Below, in pieces: positions 22,419-29,838 of a stretch of DNA of 29,838 nucleotides (positions within the stretch are counted from its first letter, which is position 1; each line of letters opens with the position of its first letter). Made by a program: the position numbers and the translations under genes. Location: contig SVSF01000010.1 of assembly GCA_015064425.1 (NCBI GenBank), forward strand, positions 1 to 29,838, read 5' to 3'. This DNA comes from Oscillospiraceae bacterium (lineage in GTDB: Bacteria; Bacillota_A; Clostridia; Oscillospirales; CAG-272). The notes under the pieces were generated by a model. The model saw only the letters and a list, made by a program, of their open reading frames with translations. It did not search any database and was not told where the DNA came from.

Positions 22419-24077
22419 TTATTTATTTTTTTCAATATATATGGTCCCGATCTTTCCTTCTTCTTTTATAACGCCAAAGATCTCTCTACTGTCGCGATAT
22501 CTCAGCACATAACTATCATTCGCAAATTCACGTTCAAGTCTTATAAGTCTTTCATTTTCTTTGTCATAATAATATATGCTGTCGAACTTTCCGATATTGT
22601 GAGTATCATAATTCCATTCACGGTATACCGACTCATTTGCCAAAGACATTGGTACAAGAGACTTAATTTCAACAAATCCGTCATTACACCGTCTTGAGTT
22701 ATATGCCCCAAGCATTGCCCATGGAGATTCGGTTACTCCGTGTATATGTTCATGCCAAATAAAATTTTTGTGAACAGTATAAGAGGGTTCGATACCCAAG
22801 ATGCAGATATCATCTTCTGTTTGTTCAACCGAAAATGTATTGGTACAAAGATCAATTATTTCTGTATCCGCCTCATAAGTCAGCTTGTAATCATAAAGCT
22901 CCGAAAAAGATCCAAACGAGAAGAGACACAAGGATATAAGGCATATAGAAAGATATATTTTTCTTAAAAAACGGGAGTGTTTAAGCGTTGTATCTACACA
23001 AAGCTCGATAATAATTCCTATACCTATATAGGAAAGGAAAGCTGAACGCAAAGATATCCAGGGATTCCCTACCGCAAAAAAAGGAAGCATTGGTGCAATA
23101 GTAAGAACAATACCGACAAACAATGTAATATACCAGGGACATTGCGCTATTTCTTTTGACCCCTCCTTGCATTTTTTATTGAAAAGTACAAAGGAAAGTA
23201 TTGAGATCAAAAGGACAAATAAGAATTCTATATCACCTTTAGTAAATATCTGTTTTGCACCGTTCAAGGCACCGAATGTGCTTATTTTCAAAGCAGCTCC
23301 GAAAATTGACGACTTTATCTGAGATAATACCTCCGGCAGAAATACTTTAAAATAGTAGGAATTTACTGGTAAAACTACAGATGAGCGTGCCGAATAAAGG
23401 GCGCTTGAAGAAAATATTGTGACAAATGCAAAATACAATATAGCATTTGCAAAAGAGGTCAGAGACAAAAGACACCTCTTCCCTGCTTTTTTATATTCAA
23501 GAGCTGTCAGTATTGCCGTAAGACTGAGTGAAAATACAAGGACTTGCTCATAAAATCCAAAAGAGATAAGCTGAAAGATTGCAAAATGCAGAGCATTTTT
23601 TTTCATACCCGCATCTAAATATTTCAAAAGGAAAAATGCAGACAGAACAGCGAAAAACAGTCCCATTACAATTCTGCTTGAGGCAGAAAGCCAATAGCTT
23701 GCTTCAAAATTCGAAGGGATCAAACATACGAATATTAAGAACAGCCAGCCGCATCTGAAATATCTTGAAAAAATATTTTTGAGAAGAACAAGCGATACTG
23801 CAAGAGCAATACTTATTAACAGTACAGCAATTATGGGGATATTCCAAAAAGGTGACCATAAAAAATAGTCAAGGAGACCTGCAATGGGGCGCGCTCCTAA
23901 GATACCAACTTCTTCTATAAGGGCAGAGATGCCCATATCTCTGTATACTTTATATTGGATATAGTCGTCAAGCTGAGGAAAGTACTTATATCCAAAATGT
24001 ACATACCTTGAAAAGATCAGAAAAATCAGAAGTAAGGTTCCCCACAGATCCGGTGAATATAATTTTTTCCTTTCCAT
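22419..24077 (-). CDS. Polytopic membrane protein, GT-C glycosyltransferase-like
   Basis: The 552-residue protein has about ten to eleven membrane segments and a C-terminal hydrophilic domain of ~150 residues (from about 400). After the first membrane segment lies PQLDDYIQY; an acidic pair in the first outside loop is typical of GT-C glycosyltransferases that use lipid-linked sugars, and related membrane proteins are annotated as glucosyltransferase (GtrII-like) proteins. This assignment is by layout and the DD motif only. AAGGAGAATT precedes the ATG. The coding sequence is visibly AT-richer (many AAA, ATA, TTT codons) than metK or tuf, which may mean later acquisition or low expression. A promoter in the 3' end of the upstream gene and a terminator lie ahead of it. 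Confidence 0.6.
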   Translation of the reverse strand: MERKKLYSPDLWGTLLLIFLIFSRYVHFGYKYFPQLDDYIQYKVYRDMGISALIEEVGILGARPIAGLLDYFLWSPFWNIPIIAVLLISIALAVSLVLLKNIFSRYFRCGWLFLIFVCLIPSNFEASYWLSASSRIVMGLFFAVLSAFFLLKYLDAGMKKNALHFAIFQLISFGFYEQVLVFSLSLTAILTALEYKKAGKRCLLSLTSFANAILYFAFVTIFSSSALYSARSSVVLPVNSYYFKVFLPEVLSQIKSSIFGAALKISTFGALNGAKQIFTKGDIEFLFVLLISILSFVLFNKKCKEGSKEIAQCPWYITLFVGIVLTIAPMLPFFAVGNPWISLRSAFLSYIGIGIIIELCVDTTLKHSRFLRKIYLSICLISLCLFSFGSFSELYDYKLTYEADTEIIDLCTNTFSVEQTEDDICILGIEPSYTVHKNFIWHEHIHGVTESPWAMLGAYNSRRCNDGFVEIKSLVPMSLANESVYREWNYDTHNIGKFDSIYYYDKENERLIRLEREFANDSYVLRYRDSREIFGVIKEEGKIGTIYIEKNK

Positions 24078-24091
24078 AATTCTCCTTTTTT

Positions 24092-24125
24092 AAAAAAACG
24101 AGGCTCAAATATAAGTCCGAGCCTC
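24092..24125 (-). terminator. Terminator after the small multidrug export gene
   Basis: On the minus strand GAGGCTC (24125-24119) pairs with GAGCCTC (24106-24100), followed by GTTTTTTT. Only 14 bases separate its tail from the next start codon. Confidence 0.8.
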
Positions 24126-24129
24126 ACCG

Positions 24130-24157
24130 TTTATATCATAAAACTTAACAGATGCAA
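24130..24157 (-). promoter_or_regulatory. Promoter of the GT-C-like gene, overlapping the upstream gene's end and terminator
   Basis: TTGCAT (24157-24152), 16-base spacer, TATAAA (24135-24130) on the minus strand. Expected start near 24123, inside the 5' arm of the terminator at 24125-24119. Confidence 0.55.
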
Positions 24158-24595
24158 AAATCCGTAGCTTACACCCGTTAAGATAAAGCCTGCTATAAGA
24201 ATTCCCGCAAATATTGACGGTAGAGCATATTTAAGCCGCATATTAAGCATAGCAGCAACAAGAGCTCCCGTCCATCCTCCCGTTCCCGGGAGAGGTATGG
24301 CAACAAAAATACAAAGTCCTATAGACTCATATTTCATCACCTTATTCGAATTTTTCGCAGCTTTCTCCTCAAGCCATAAAGCTATCTTATCGAGATGCTT
24401 TACTTTTTTCATCCACTTGAGTATTCTGCGTATGAACAACATTATAAAAGGTATGGGTAACATATTCCCTACGACCGCAACAAGATATGCTGCCCACCAA
24501 GGTATATTGAGCGCTGCTGCTATGGGAATTGCTCCTCTCAATTCAACGACCGGAAGCACTGAGCAAATCAGCACGTAAAGATAATCTTTTATCAT
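24131..24595 (-). CDS. Small multidrug export protein family (COG2426-like) membrane protein
   Basis: The 154-residue protein has four or five membrane segments. The N-terminal PVVELRGAIPIAAAL motif and the central CIFVAIPLPGTGGWTGALVAAML motif are diagnostic of the COG2426/Sm_multidrug_ex family, which belongs to the DedA-like superfamily. The name 'export' rests on little experiment; a role in lipid or small-molecule transport is possible. A charged cytoplasmic loop (RRILKWMKKVKHLDK) follows the second segment. AAGGAT lies upstream of the ATG. It seems to be expressed from its own promoter at 24647-24675. Confidence 0.85.
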   Translation of the reverse strand: MIKDYLYVLICSVLPVVELRGAIPIAAALNIPWWAAYLVAVVGNMLPIPFIMLFIRRILKWMKKVKHLDKIALWLEEKAAKNSNKVMKYESIGLCIFVAIPLPGTGGWTGALVAAMLNMRLKYALPSIFAGILIAGFILTGVSYGFLHLLSFMI

Positions 24596-24612
24596 TATAT
24601 TATTATATCCTT

Positions 24613-24646
24613 AAAATAAAAGTGAGGCAGTATGCCACTGCCTCAC
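24613..24646 (-). terminator. Terminator after the ribU-like gene
   Basis: Perfect 10-bp stem on the minus strand, GTGAGGCAGT (24646-24637) with ACTGCCTCAC (24631-24622), followed by TTTTATTTT. Confidence 0.88.
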
Positions 24647-24675
24647 ATTGTACCATAATTCTATTTTATATGCAA
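24647..24675 (-). promoter_or_regulatory. Promoter of the small multidrug export gene, overlapping the ribU terminator
   Basis: TTGCAT (24675-24670), 17-base spacer, TACAAT (24652-24647) on the minus strand. The start would be near 24640, inside the 5' arm of the terminator. Confidence 0.6.
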
Positions 24676-24699
24676 TAAGTATGAGTATTAATTTTTTTC

Positions 24700-25290
24700 T
24701 CATATATGCAGAATTTTCGATAATCTTTTATATAAGAGCAAAGTGAGACCCGAGCAGATGATTCCTTTAACAAGATTAAAGGGAGCAACTGCAAACACAA
24801 CAAGAGTCTTGAGATCTGCAACAAGTGGGTTAACTGCCGAGCCCATTGCAATTATTTTATCTATTTCCAAATGATAAAATTCAGAAAAAGCGGGTATTAA
24901 CACAAAATAATTGAGCAAGCCCCCGACAATAGCTAAGGAAACGGTGCCTACCGCCATCGCAAGAAGCGCACCTTTAAAAGTTTTACGGTATTTGTAGATA
25001 AGAGATGCGGGAACAACGAAAGCACAACCCGTTATGAAATTTGCCATCTCACCTATGTATGCAGTGGTGGTTCCGTTAAGCAAAAGATTCATCAAATTCT
25101 TCAAAAGTTCAATAATTGCAGCCGCCATAGGTCCCATTGCAAATCCGCCCATAAGAATTACAGTCTCGGAAAGATCCAGCTTATAAAATACGGGCGCAAA
25201 AGGTAAGGGAAACTCCAAGAGCATTATTATCGATGCAATTGCAGTCAGTATCGCTATCTTACAAATAGTACGAATATTTATTTTTTGCAT
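24700..25290 (-). CDS. ribU: ECF transporter S component, riboflavin type (RibU)
   Basis: RibU is the riboflavin-binding membrane subunit of an energy-coupling factor transporter; the EcfA/EcfT energising module is encoded elsewhere. The 196-residue protein has about six membrane segments, the RTICKIAILTAIASIIMLLEFPLPF N-terminus and the LDLSETVILMGGFAMGP and ELLKNLMNLLLNG blocks typical of RibU. The FMN riboswitch directly upstream is strong independent evidence for flavin transport. AAGGAGA sits six bases before the ATG and is part of a switchable hairpin. A terminator follows. Confidence 0.93.
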   Translation of the reverse strand: MQKINIRTICKIAILTAIASIIMLLEFPLPFAPVFYKLDLSETVILMGGFAMGPMAAAIIELLKNLMNLLLNGTTTAYIGEMANFITGCAFVVPASLIYKYRKTFKGALLAMAVGTVSLAIVGGLLNYFVLIPAFSEFYHLEIDKIIAMGSAVNPLVADLKTLVVFAVAPFNLVKGIICSGLTLLLYKRLSKILHI

Positions 25291-25322
25291 AAAAAATCTC
25301 CTTTAAAATAAGGAGAAGATAG
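25291..25322 (-). promoter_or_regulatory. Expression platform of the FMN riboswitch (Shine-Dalgarno-sequestering hairpin)
   Basis: On the minus strand TCTCCTT (25316-25310) pairs with the ribosome binding site AAGGAGA (25303-25297), followed by T6 up to the ATG. The segment CTATCTTCTC (25322-25313) is fully complementary to the 3' strand of aptamer helix P1 (GAGAAGATAG, 25405-25396). Hence P1 formation with FMN frees the blocker to hide the ribosome binding site; without FMN the blocker is held by the P1 strand. The U6 end may also add termination. Confidence 0.8.
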
Positions 25323-25397
25323 AAAAATCCCCGAAATAATTCGTGGGATCAACTTAAAACAATATCCGCAACTAAACACGGATAAAGTCTTTCCGCT

Positions 25398-25512
25398 ATC
25401 TTCTCTCATCCGGACTTTAACCGTCGGTACAGGAAACTGACCTGTTCAGCATAATCTTCTTATGCACGTGGACTTTTACCACCGGTGTGGAATTACACCA
25501 TCCCCTGAAGAT
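25398..25512 (-). ncRNA. FMN riboswitch (RFN element) upstream of ribU
   Basis: Minus strand begins ATCTTCAGGGG and ends GGATGAGAGAAGAT, which pair as P1. The conserved internal blocks are present: GGTGTAATTCCACACCGG, GGTAAAAGTCCACG, and CCGACGGTTAAAGTCCGGATGAG. Binding of flavin mononucleotide is expected to repress ribU. Confidence 0.95.
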
Positions 25513-25513
25513 A

Positions 25514-25555
25514 AAATATTTTATTGCGTACTGCCCTTAAAGGGGCAGTACGCAA
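25514..25555 (-). terminator. Terminator of the rpsL-rpsG-fusA-tuf operon
   Basis: Perfect 13-bp stem on the minus strand, TTGCGTACTGCCC (25555-25543) with GGGCAGTACGCAA (25536-25524), 6-base loop, then TAAAATATTTT. The FMN aptamer begins immediately after. Confidence 0.88.
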
Positions 25556-25572
25556 AATTAATTCAAACAGAA

Positions 25573-26778
25573 TTAGTCGATAATGTCGGAAACGACACCT
25601 GAACCAACTGTTCTTCCGCCTTCACGAATAGCGAAACGGAGACCCTTTTCGATAGCAACGGGAGTAATGAGCTCAACAGTCATAACTACGTTGTCACCGG
25701 GGCGGCACATTTCAACATCTTCAGGAAGACCGATAACGCCTGTAACGTCTGTTGTTCTGAGGTAGAACTGAGGACGGTAGCCGGGGAAGAAGGGCTTGGA
25801 ACGTCCGCCTTCCTTTTCAGTAAGAACGTAAACGTTACCAGTGAACTTTGTGTGAGGTGTGATAGAACCGGGCTTGCAGAGAACCTGTCCTCTTTCGATC
25901 TCGTTCTTCTGGATACCACGGAGAAGAAGACCTACGTTGTCACCAGCTTCAGCCTGATCGAGGAGCTTGTGGAACATTTCAACACCGGTAATAACTGTCT
26001 TTCTGCTTTCATCAGCGAGACCAACGATCTCAACTTCGTCAGAAACTCTTACTACGCCTCTTTCAACTCTACCTGTAGCAACTGTACCACGTCCGGAAAT
26101 GGAGAATACGTCCTCAACAGGGAGAAGGAAAGGAAGGTCATCGTTTCTAGCAGGAGTAGGAATGTACTCATCAACAGCATCCATAAGTTCCTTAATAGGA
26201 GCATACTCTTCAGCGGAAGCATCAGTATTACTGCTTTCAAGAGCTGTACGAGCGGAACCGCGAATGATCGGTACATCGTCGCCGGGGAACTCATACTGGT
26301 TGAGAAGGTCACGAATTTCCATTTCAACGAGTTCGAGAAGCTCTTCGTCATCAACAAGGTCAGTCTTGTTCATGAATACAACGATTGCGGGAACCTGTAC
26401 CTGACGAGCAAGAAGAACATGCTCGCGAGTCTGCTGAAGGGGTCCGTCAGATGCTGCAACAACGAGGATAGCACCGTCCATCTGAGCTGCACCGGTGATC
26501 ATATTCTTGATATAGTCAGCGTGGCCGGGGCAGTCAACGTGTGCGTAGTGACGGTTAGCTGTTTCATACTCAACGTGACGGGTGTTGATTGTGATACCAC
26601 GAGCCTTCTCTTCGGGAGCGTTGTCGATCTGGTCATATGCCATGAATTCGATGTTGCCGTTGCCGAGAGAGAGGTACTTTGTGATAGCTGCTGTAAGAGT
26701 AGTCTTACCATGGTCAACGTGACCGATGGTACCAATGTTAACGTGAGGTTTTGTACGTTCAAATTTTGCCTTTGCCAT
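25573..26778 (-). CDS. tuf: Elongation factor Tu
   Basis: EF-Tu is the GTPase that delivers aminoacyl-tRNA to the ribosome. The 401-residue protein shows G1 GHVDHGKT, G2/switch I RGITI, G3 DCPGHADY, G4 NKTD and G5 GSA, then domains 2 and 3 ending in [15 protein letters not shown]. Small departures from the family are the LQQTREH segment (usually MPQTREH), NKTD in place of NKCD/NKVD, and GSARTALE in place of GSALKALE. GGAGG lies before the ATG and the gene is 34 bases after fusA. Last gene of the str operon, with a terminator. Codon use is strongly biased as expected for high expression. Confidence 0.98.
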   Translation of the reverse strand: MAKAKFERTKPHVNIGTIGHVDHGKTTLTAAITKYLSLGNGNIEFMAYDQIDNAPEEKARGITINTRHVEYETANRHYAHVDCPGHADYIKNMITGAAQMDGAILVVAASDGPLQQTREHVLLARQVQVPAIVVFMNKTDLVDDEELLELVEMEIRDLLNQYEFPGDDVPIIRGSARTALESSNTDASAEEYAPIKELMDAVDEYIPTPARNDDLPFLLPVEDVFSISGRGTVATGRVERGVVRVSDEVEIVGLADESRKTVITGVEMFHKLLDQAEAGDNVGLLLRGIQKNEIERGQVLCKPGSITPHTKFTGNVYVLTEKEGGRSKPFFPGYRPQFYLRTTDVTGVIGLPEDVEMCRPGDNVVMTVELITPVAIEKGLRFAIREGGRTVGSGVVSDIID

Positions 26779-26812
26779 TGTTATTGCCTCCTAATTTTTA
26801 TAATTTTTTATT

Positions 26813-28885
26813 TTAGCTTCTTTTGGAAATTATCTTTTCAGATATAGACTTGGGAACTTCTGCAAAGTGAGAAGGTTCCATAGAATACTGACCGCGTCCC
26901 TGTGTCTTGGAACGGAGGTCTGTTGCATAACCGAACATGTCGGCAAGGGGAACGAATGCTGTGATCTGAGATGCACCGTTTACGGGGTCCATACTCTGAA
27001 TCTGTCCGCGGCGGGAATTGATATCACCGATAACATCGCCCATATAATCATCAGGTGTTATAACAACAACCTTCATCATAGGCTCTGTAAGAATAGGATC
27101 GGCTTTCTTCATAGCTTCCTTAAACGCCATGGAACCTGCAATCTTAAACGCCATTTCGGAAGAGTCAACTTCGTGGTAAGAACCATCATAAAGTGTAACC
27201 TTAACGTCAACAACGTTATATCCTGCAAGTACACCGTTCTGCATTGCGCCCTGAATACCTGCATTAACAGCGGGAATGTATTCCTTGGGAATAGCACCGC
27301 CCGTTACCTTATCAATAAACTCATAGCCCTTTCCTGCTTCGTTAGGCTCAAGTATGATCTTAACGTGACCGTACTGACCCTTACCACCGGACTGACGTGC
27401 ATACTTCATATCAACGTCAGCAGACTTACGGATAGTTTCTTTATAAGATACCTGAGGCTGACCTACGTTAGCTTCAACCTTAAATTCTCTGAGAAGTCTG
27501 TCAACGATAATCTCAAGATGAAGTTCACCCATACCGGCGATAATCGTCTGACCTGTCTCTTCGTCTGTATAAGTTCTGAAGGTGGGGTCTTCCTCTGCAA
27601 GCTTTGAAAGCGCGATACCCATCTTTTCCTGACCTGCCTTTGTCTTGGGCTCGATAGCAACCTTGATTACAGGTTCCGGGAATTCCATCTGCTCGAGGAT
27701 GACGGGATTCTTTTCATCACAGAATGTATCACCTGTTGTTGTATTCTTAACGCCCACAACAGCTGCGATATCACCTGAATAACATATGTCGATATCCTTT
27801 CTCTCGTTAGCATGCATCTGAAGGATACGACCGAAACGCTCTTTAACATCCTTCTGGGGGTTAAGAGCGGTCATACCGGTCTCGATAGAGCCGGAGTATA
27901 CGCGGAAGAAGCAAAGTTTTCCAACGTAGGGGTCGGTCATGATCTTAAATGCGAGAGCTGAGAAGGGCTCGTCGTCTGAAGAGGGTCTCTCTACTTCTTC
28001 TCCGGAATCAGGATCAACACCCTTAATAGCGGGTACGTCCAGAGGAGAAGGCATGTAGTCGATGATAGCATCGAGAAGCTTCTGTACGCCCTTGTTCTTG
28101 TAAGATGTACCGCAAACTACGGGAACCATCTTATTGGCAATACAAGCCTTTCTGATAGCTGTCATTATCTCTTCCTTTGTTATCTCTTCGCCGCCACAGT
28201 ATTTCTCGAAGAGTTCTTCGTCTGTTTCGGCAACAGATTCGATAAGGTTTGCACGGTATTCTTCAGCGATCTCTTTCATATCCGCGGGGATCTCTTCAAC
28301 GCGCATATCCTTACCCATATCGTCATAGTATACGTCAGCCTCCATACTTACGAGGTCGATGATACCTTTAAATTTTTCTTCTGCTCCAATGGGGAGCTGG
28401 ATCGGTACCGCATTTGCCTTAAGACGTTCTCTGATCATACGAACGACTCTATAGAAATCGGCACCCATTATATCCATCTTGTTTACATAGCACATACGGG
28501 GAACGCCGTACTTGTCAGCCTGACGCCATACTGTTTCAGACTGAGGCTCAACTCCGCCTTTTGCGCAAAGAACGGTTACAGCTCCATCAAGAACACGGAG
28601 AGAACGCTCAACCTCAACTGTAAAGTCAACGTGACCGGGTGTATCAATAATATTGATTCTGTTCTGTCTCCAGAAGCATGTGGTAGCAGCAGATGTGATG
28701 GTAATACCTCTCTCCTGTTCCTGAGCCATCCAGTCCATAGTTGCGTTACCGTCGTGGGTCTCGCCTATCTTGTGTGTTCTTCCGGTATAGAAAAGAATAC
28801 GTTCAGTAGTCGTAGTCTTACCGGCGTCGATATGAGCCATAATACCGATATTGCGTGTGCGCTCTAATGGGTATTCTCTTGGCAT
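26813..28885 (-). CDS. fusA: Elongation factor G
   Basis: EF-G is the GTPase that drives translocation. The 690 residues are the usual length for the main EF-G. Visible motifs: G1 [12 protein letters not shown], switch [12 protein letters not shown]3 DTPGHVDF, G4 NKMD, then domain IV with the [14 protein letters not shown] segment and the C-terminal domain ending with [27 protein letters not shown]. This marks the canonical translocase and not the recycling-only paralogue or TetM. AAAGGAG precedes the ATG. It lies 88 bases after rpsG; that gap holds a modest hairpin without a T-run. Confidence 0.98.
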   Translation of the reverse strand: MPREYPLERTRNIGIMAHIDAGKTTTTERILFYTGRTHKIGETHDGNATMDWMAQEQERGITITSAATTCFWRQNRINIIDTPGHVDFTVEVERSLRVLDGAVTVLCAKGGVEPQSETVWRQADKYGVPRMCYVNKMDIMGADFYRVVRMIRERLKANAVPIQLPIGAEEKFKGIIDLVSMEADVYYDDMGKDMRVEEIPADMKEIAEEYRANLIESVAETDEELFEKYCGGEEITKEEIMTAIRKACIANKMVPVVCGTSYKNKGVQKLLDAIIDYMPSPLDVPAIKGVDPDSGEEVERPSSDDEPFSALAFKIMTDPYVGKLCFFRVYSGSIETGMTALNPQKDVKERFGRILQMHANERKDIDICYSGDIAAVVGVKNTTTGDTFCDEKNPVILEQMEFPEPVIKVAIEPKTKAGQEKMGIALSKLAEEDPTFRTYTDEETGQTIIAGMGELHLEIIVDRLLREFKVEANVGQPQVSYKETIRKSADVDMKYARQSGGKGQYGHVKIILEPNEAGKGYEFIDKVTGGAIPKEYIPAVNAGIQGAMQNGVLAGYNVVDVKVTLYDGSYHEVDSSEMAFKIAGSMAFKEAMKKADPILTEPMMKVVVITPDDYMGDVIGDINSRRGQIQSMDPVNGASQITAFVPLADMFGYATDLRSKTQGRGQYSMEPSHFAEVPKSISEKIISKRS

Positions 28886-28973
28886 TATTCTATTTTCTCC
28901 TTTTTGACTAGCCTAAGCTGTCAACATTGCTAAAGCCCAATCAGCTTTGCTTAAGATATTCCTTCCTTTAGTA

Positions 28974-29444
28974 TTAATATCTGTAGTGAGCAAATGCCTT
29001 GTTAGCTTCAGCCATTCTGTGGGTCTCTTCCTTCTTCTTAACTGCTCCGCCCAATCCGCCTAAAGCATCAACGATCTCGTTAGCAAGTCTCTCAGCCATG
29101 GTCTTTTCACCACGGGAACGAGAGTATGTTGTAAGCCAACGCAATCCAAGAGTTGTCTTTCTTTCTGCTCTTACTTCCATAGGAACCTGGTAAGTAGAAC
29201 CTCCAACTCTTCTTGCCTTAACTTCAAGAACGGGCATGATGTTTTCGAGAGCTTCGGTAAATGCATCAAGTGCATTCTTTCCGCTCTTTGCCTCAACGAT
29301 CTCAAATGCATCGTATACGATCTTCTGTGCTACACCCTTCTTACCGTCAAGCATAATGTTGTTAACAAGCTTGGTGACAAGTTTGGAATTGTAGATAGGA
29401 TCCGGCAGAACGTCTCTCTTTGATATCTGACCTCTTCTCGGCAC
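28974..29444 (-). CDS. rpsG: Small ribosomal subunit protein S7
   Basis: S7 binds the 3' major domain of 16S rRNA and starts assembly of the 30S head. From a GTG start at 29444 the protein is 156 residues, the family's standard length, and begins with [15 protein letters not shown]. Conserved blocks: [36 protein letters not shown] and the C-terminal [16 protein letters not shown] longer frame begins with ATG at 29462, but that ATG lies upstream of the AAGGAGGG ribosome binding site (29459-29452), so the GTG is the real start. Confidence 0.97.
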   Translation of the reverse strand: MPRRGQISKRDVLPDPIYNSKLVTKLVNNIMLDGKKGVAQKIVYDAFEIVEAKSGKNALDAFTEALENIMPVLEVKARRVGGSTYQVPMEVRAERKTTLGLRWLTTYSRSRGEKTMAERLANEIVDALGGLGGAVKKKEETHRMAEANKAFAHYRY

Positions 29445-29531
29445 TGTACTTCCCTCCTTCACAAAATAATGAATCTCATAGGTACTCGAAATAATTTCGT
29501 AAATGCACAGTCAGAACGGATTTTATATAAT

Positions 29532-29562
29532 ATTATAATTATATCAGTTATGACTACTACAA
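29532..29562 (-). promoter_or_regulatory. Possible internal promoter between rpsL and rpsG
   Basis: Minus-strand TTGTAG (29562-29557), 19-base spacer and TATAAT (29537-29532) in an unusually long (138-base), AT-rich gap inside the operon. Another TATAAT is at 29543-29538. The spacer is long, so this is tentative. Confidence 0.35.
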
Positions 29563-29582
29563 AAACGACAGAAAGTTACTTA

Positions 29583-29838
29583 TTACTTTCCTGCTTTCGG
29601 TCTCTTTGCGCCGTACTTTGAACGGCCCTGTTTTCTGTTCGCTACGCCCTGTGCGTCGAGCGTACCGCGAATAATGTGGTAACGTACACCGGGGAGGTCA
29701 CGTACACGTCCGCCTCTTATAAGAACAACGGAGTGTTCCTGAAGGTTGTGTCCGATTCCGGGGATATACGTCGTAGCTTCGAGTCCGTTGGTAAGTCTTA
29801 CTCTGGCGATCTTTCTCATAGCAGAGTTAGGCTTCTTC
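29583..29838 (-). CDS. rpsL: Small ribosomal subunit protein S12, C-terminal part (5' end outside window)
   Basis: S12 shapes the decoding centre. The frame is open to the window edge and reads [18 protein letters not shown]..., so codons up to about 42 (E. coli numbering) are missing. The rest covers the PKKPNSA loop, [16 protein letters not shown] and the C-terminal [14 protein letters not shown] tail. The residue matching E. coli K88 (in [13 protein letters not shown]) is Arg here (codon at 29700-29702); K-to-R at this site is a classic streptomycin-resistance change. The next residue, the Asp modified in many bacteria, is kept. First gene of the str operon seen here. Confidence 0.96.
   Translation of the reverse strand, partial: KKPNSAMRKIARVRLTNGLEATTYIPGIGHNLQEHSVVLIRGGRVRDLPGVRYHIIRGTLDAQGVANRKQGRSKYGAKRPKAGK

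Noticed and set aside
25852..26847. 331-codon plus-strand frame antisense to tuf
   Set aside because: Shadow of a codon-biased EF-Tu gene; no ribosome binding site and low-complexity Ser/Val/Thr composition. The same applies to the 246-codon frame opposite fusA (26867-27607).
28886..28973. Hairpin between rpsG and fusA as a terminator
   Set aside because: The short stem has a bulge and no T-run, and fusA must be transcribed through it; at most a weak RNA structure.
29445..29462. ATG start for S7 at 29462
   Set aside because: It lies upstream of the AAGGAGGG that serves the GTG at 29444, and S7 begins at PRRGQ.
1..29838. CRISPR arrays, insertion sequences, prophage or toxin-antitoxin genes
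   Set aside because: No direct repeat-spacer pattern, transposase, integrase or phage structural gene was seen; the inverted repeats found are terminators, riboswitch stems and the one palindromic operator candidate.

Overview
The window looks like a chromosomal segment of a low-to-moderate GC Gram-positive anaerobe of the Clostridia (Bacillota), most like an uncultured gut Oscillospiraceae/Ruminococcaceae type. The reasons are the rpsL-rpsG-fusA-tuf order, strong AGGAGG-type ribosome binding sites, SigA-type promoters (TTGACA/17/TATAAT), SAM-I and FMN riboswitches in front of metK and a RibU-like ECF S component, the separate tsaE-tsaB pair, recD2, a PrsW-like protease and a bacterial serpin. 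The species assignment is inference from gene content and protein style only.

Layout. 1-1720 (+): the C-terminal half of a serpin, a small Cys-motif membrane protein and a radical SAM protein, closed by a terminator. 1747-1903: tRNA-Arg(CCG) with its own promoter and a terminator. 1911-2882 (-): an APH/choline-kinase-fold phosphotransferase, divergent from an MFS transporter and a PHP phosphoesterase (3029-4936, +). 5046-9447 (+): a four-gene sugar operon (deoC, zinc alcohol dehydrogenase, FGGY kinase, SMP-30 lactonase) with promoter and terminator but no transporter. 9462-10425 (+): a lipoprotein polysaccharide deacetylase. 10423-13269 (-): a divergent GH2 enzyme whose promoter carries a perfect 42-bp palindrome. 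13409-14996 (+): a metallo-beta-lactamase-fold lipoprotein gene interrupted by a frameshift in an A7 run. 15007-16269 (+): zinc-ribbon PrsW-like protease. 16348-17926 (+): tsaE-tsaB-rpiB.

Everything from 17986 to the right edge is on the minus strand. Reading leftward from the right end it is: rpsL (partial)-rpsG-fusA-tuf with terminator; FMN riboswitch-ribU with terminator; a small multidrug export protein with terminator; a GT-C-like membrane protein; SAM-I riboswitch-metK-recD2-comF. No gene-free stretch exceeds 300 bases; the larger gaps (4937-5140, 13270-13470, 22181-22418, 25291-25572) are filled by the promoters, terminators, palindrome and riboswitches listed.

The regulatory architecture is the most interesting part: an FMN riboswitch whose alternative helices can be read directly, two promoters whose start sites fall inside the 5' arm of the upstream gene's terminator, the 42-bp palindromic operator candidate, and SAM control that seems to extend to a DNA helicase and a ComF-like gene. 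Ribosomal protein S12 carries Arg at the site where Lys-to-Arg causes streptomycin resistance. I found no CRISPR array, insertion sequence, prophage or obvious defence island.
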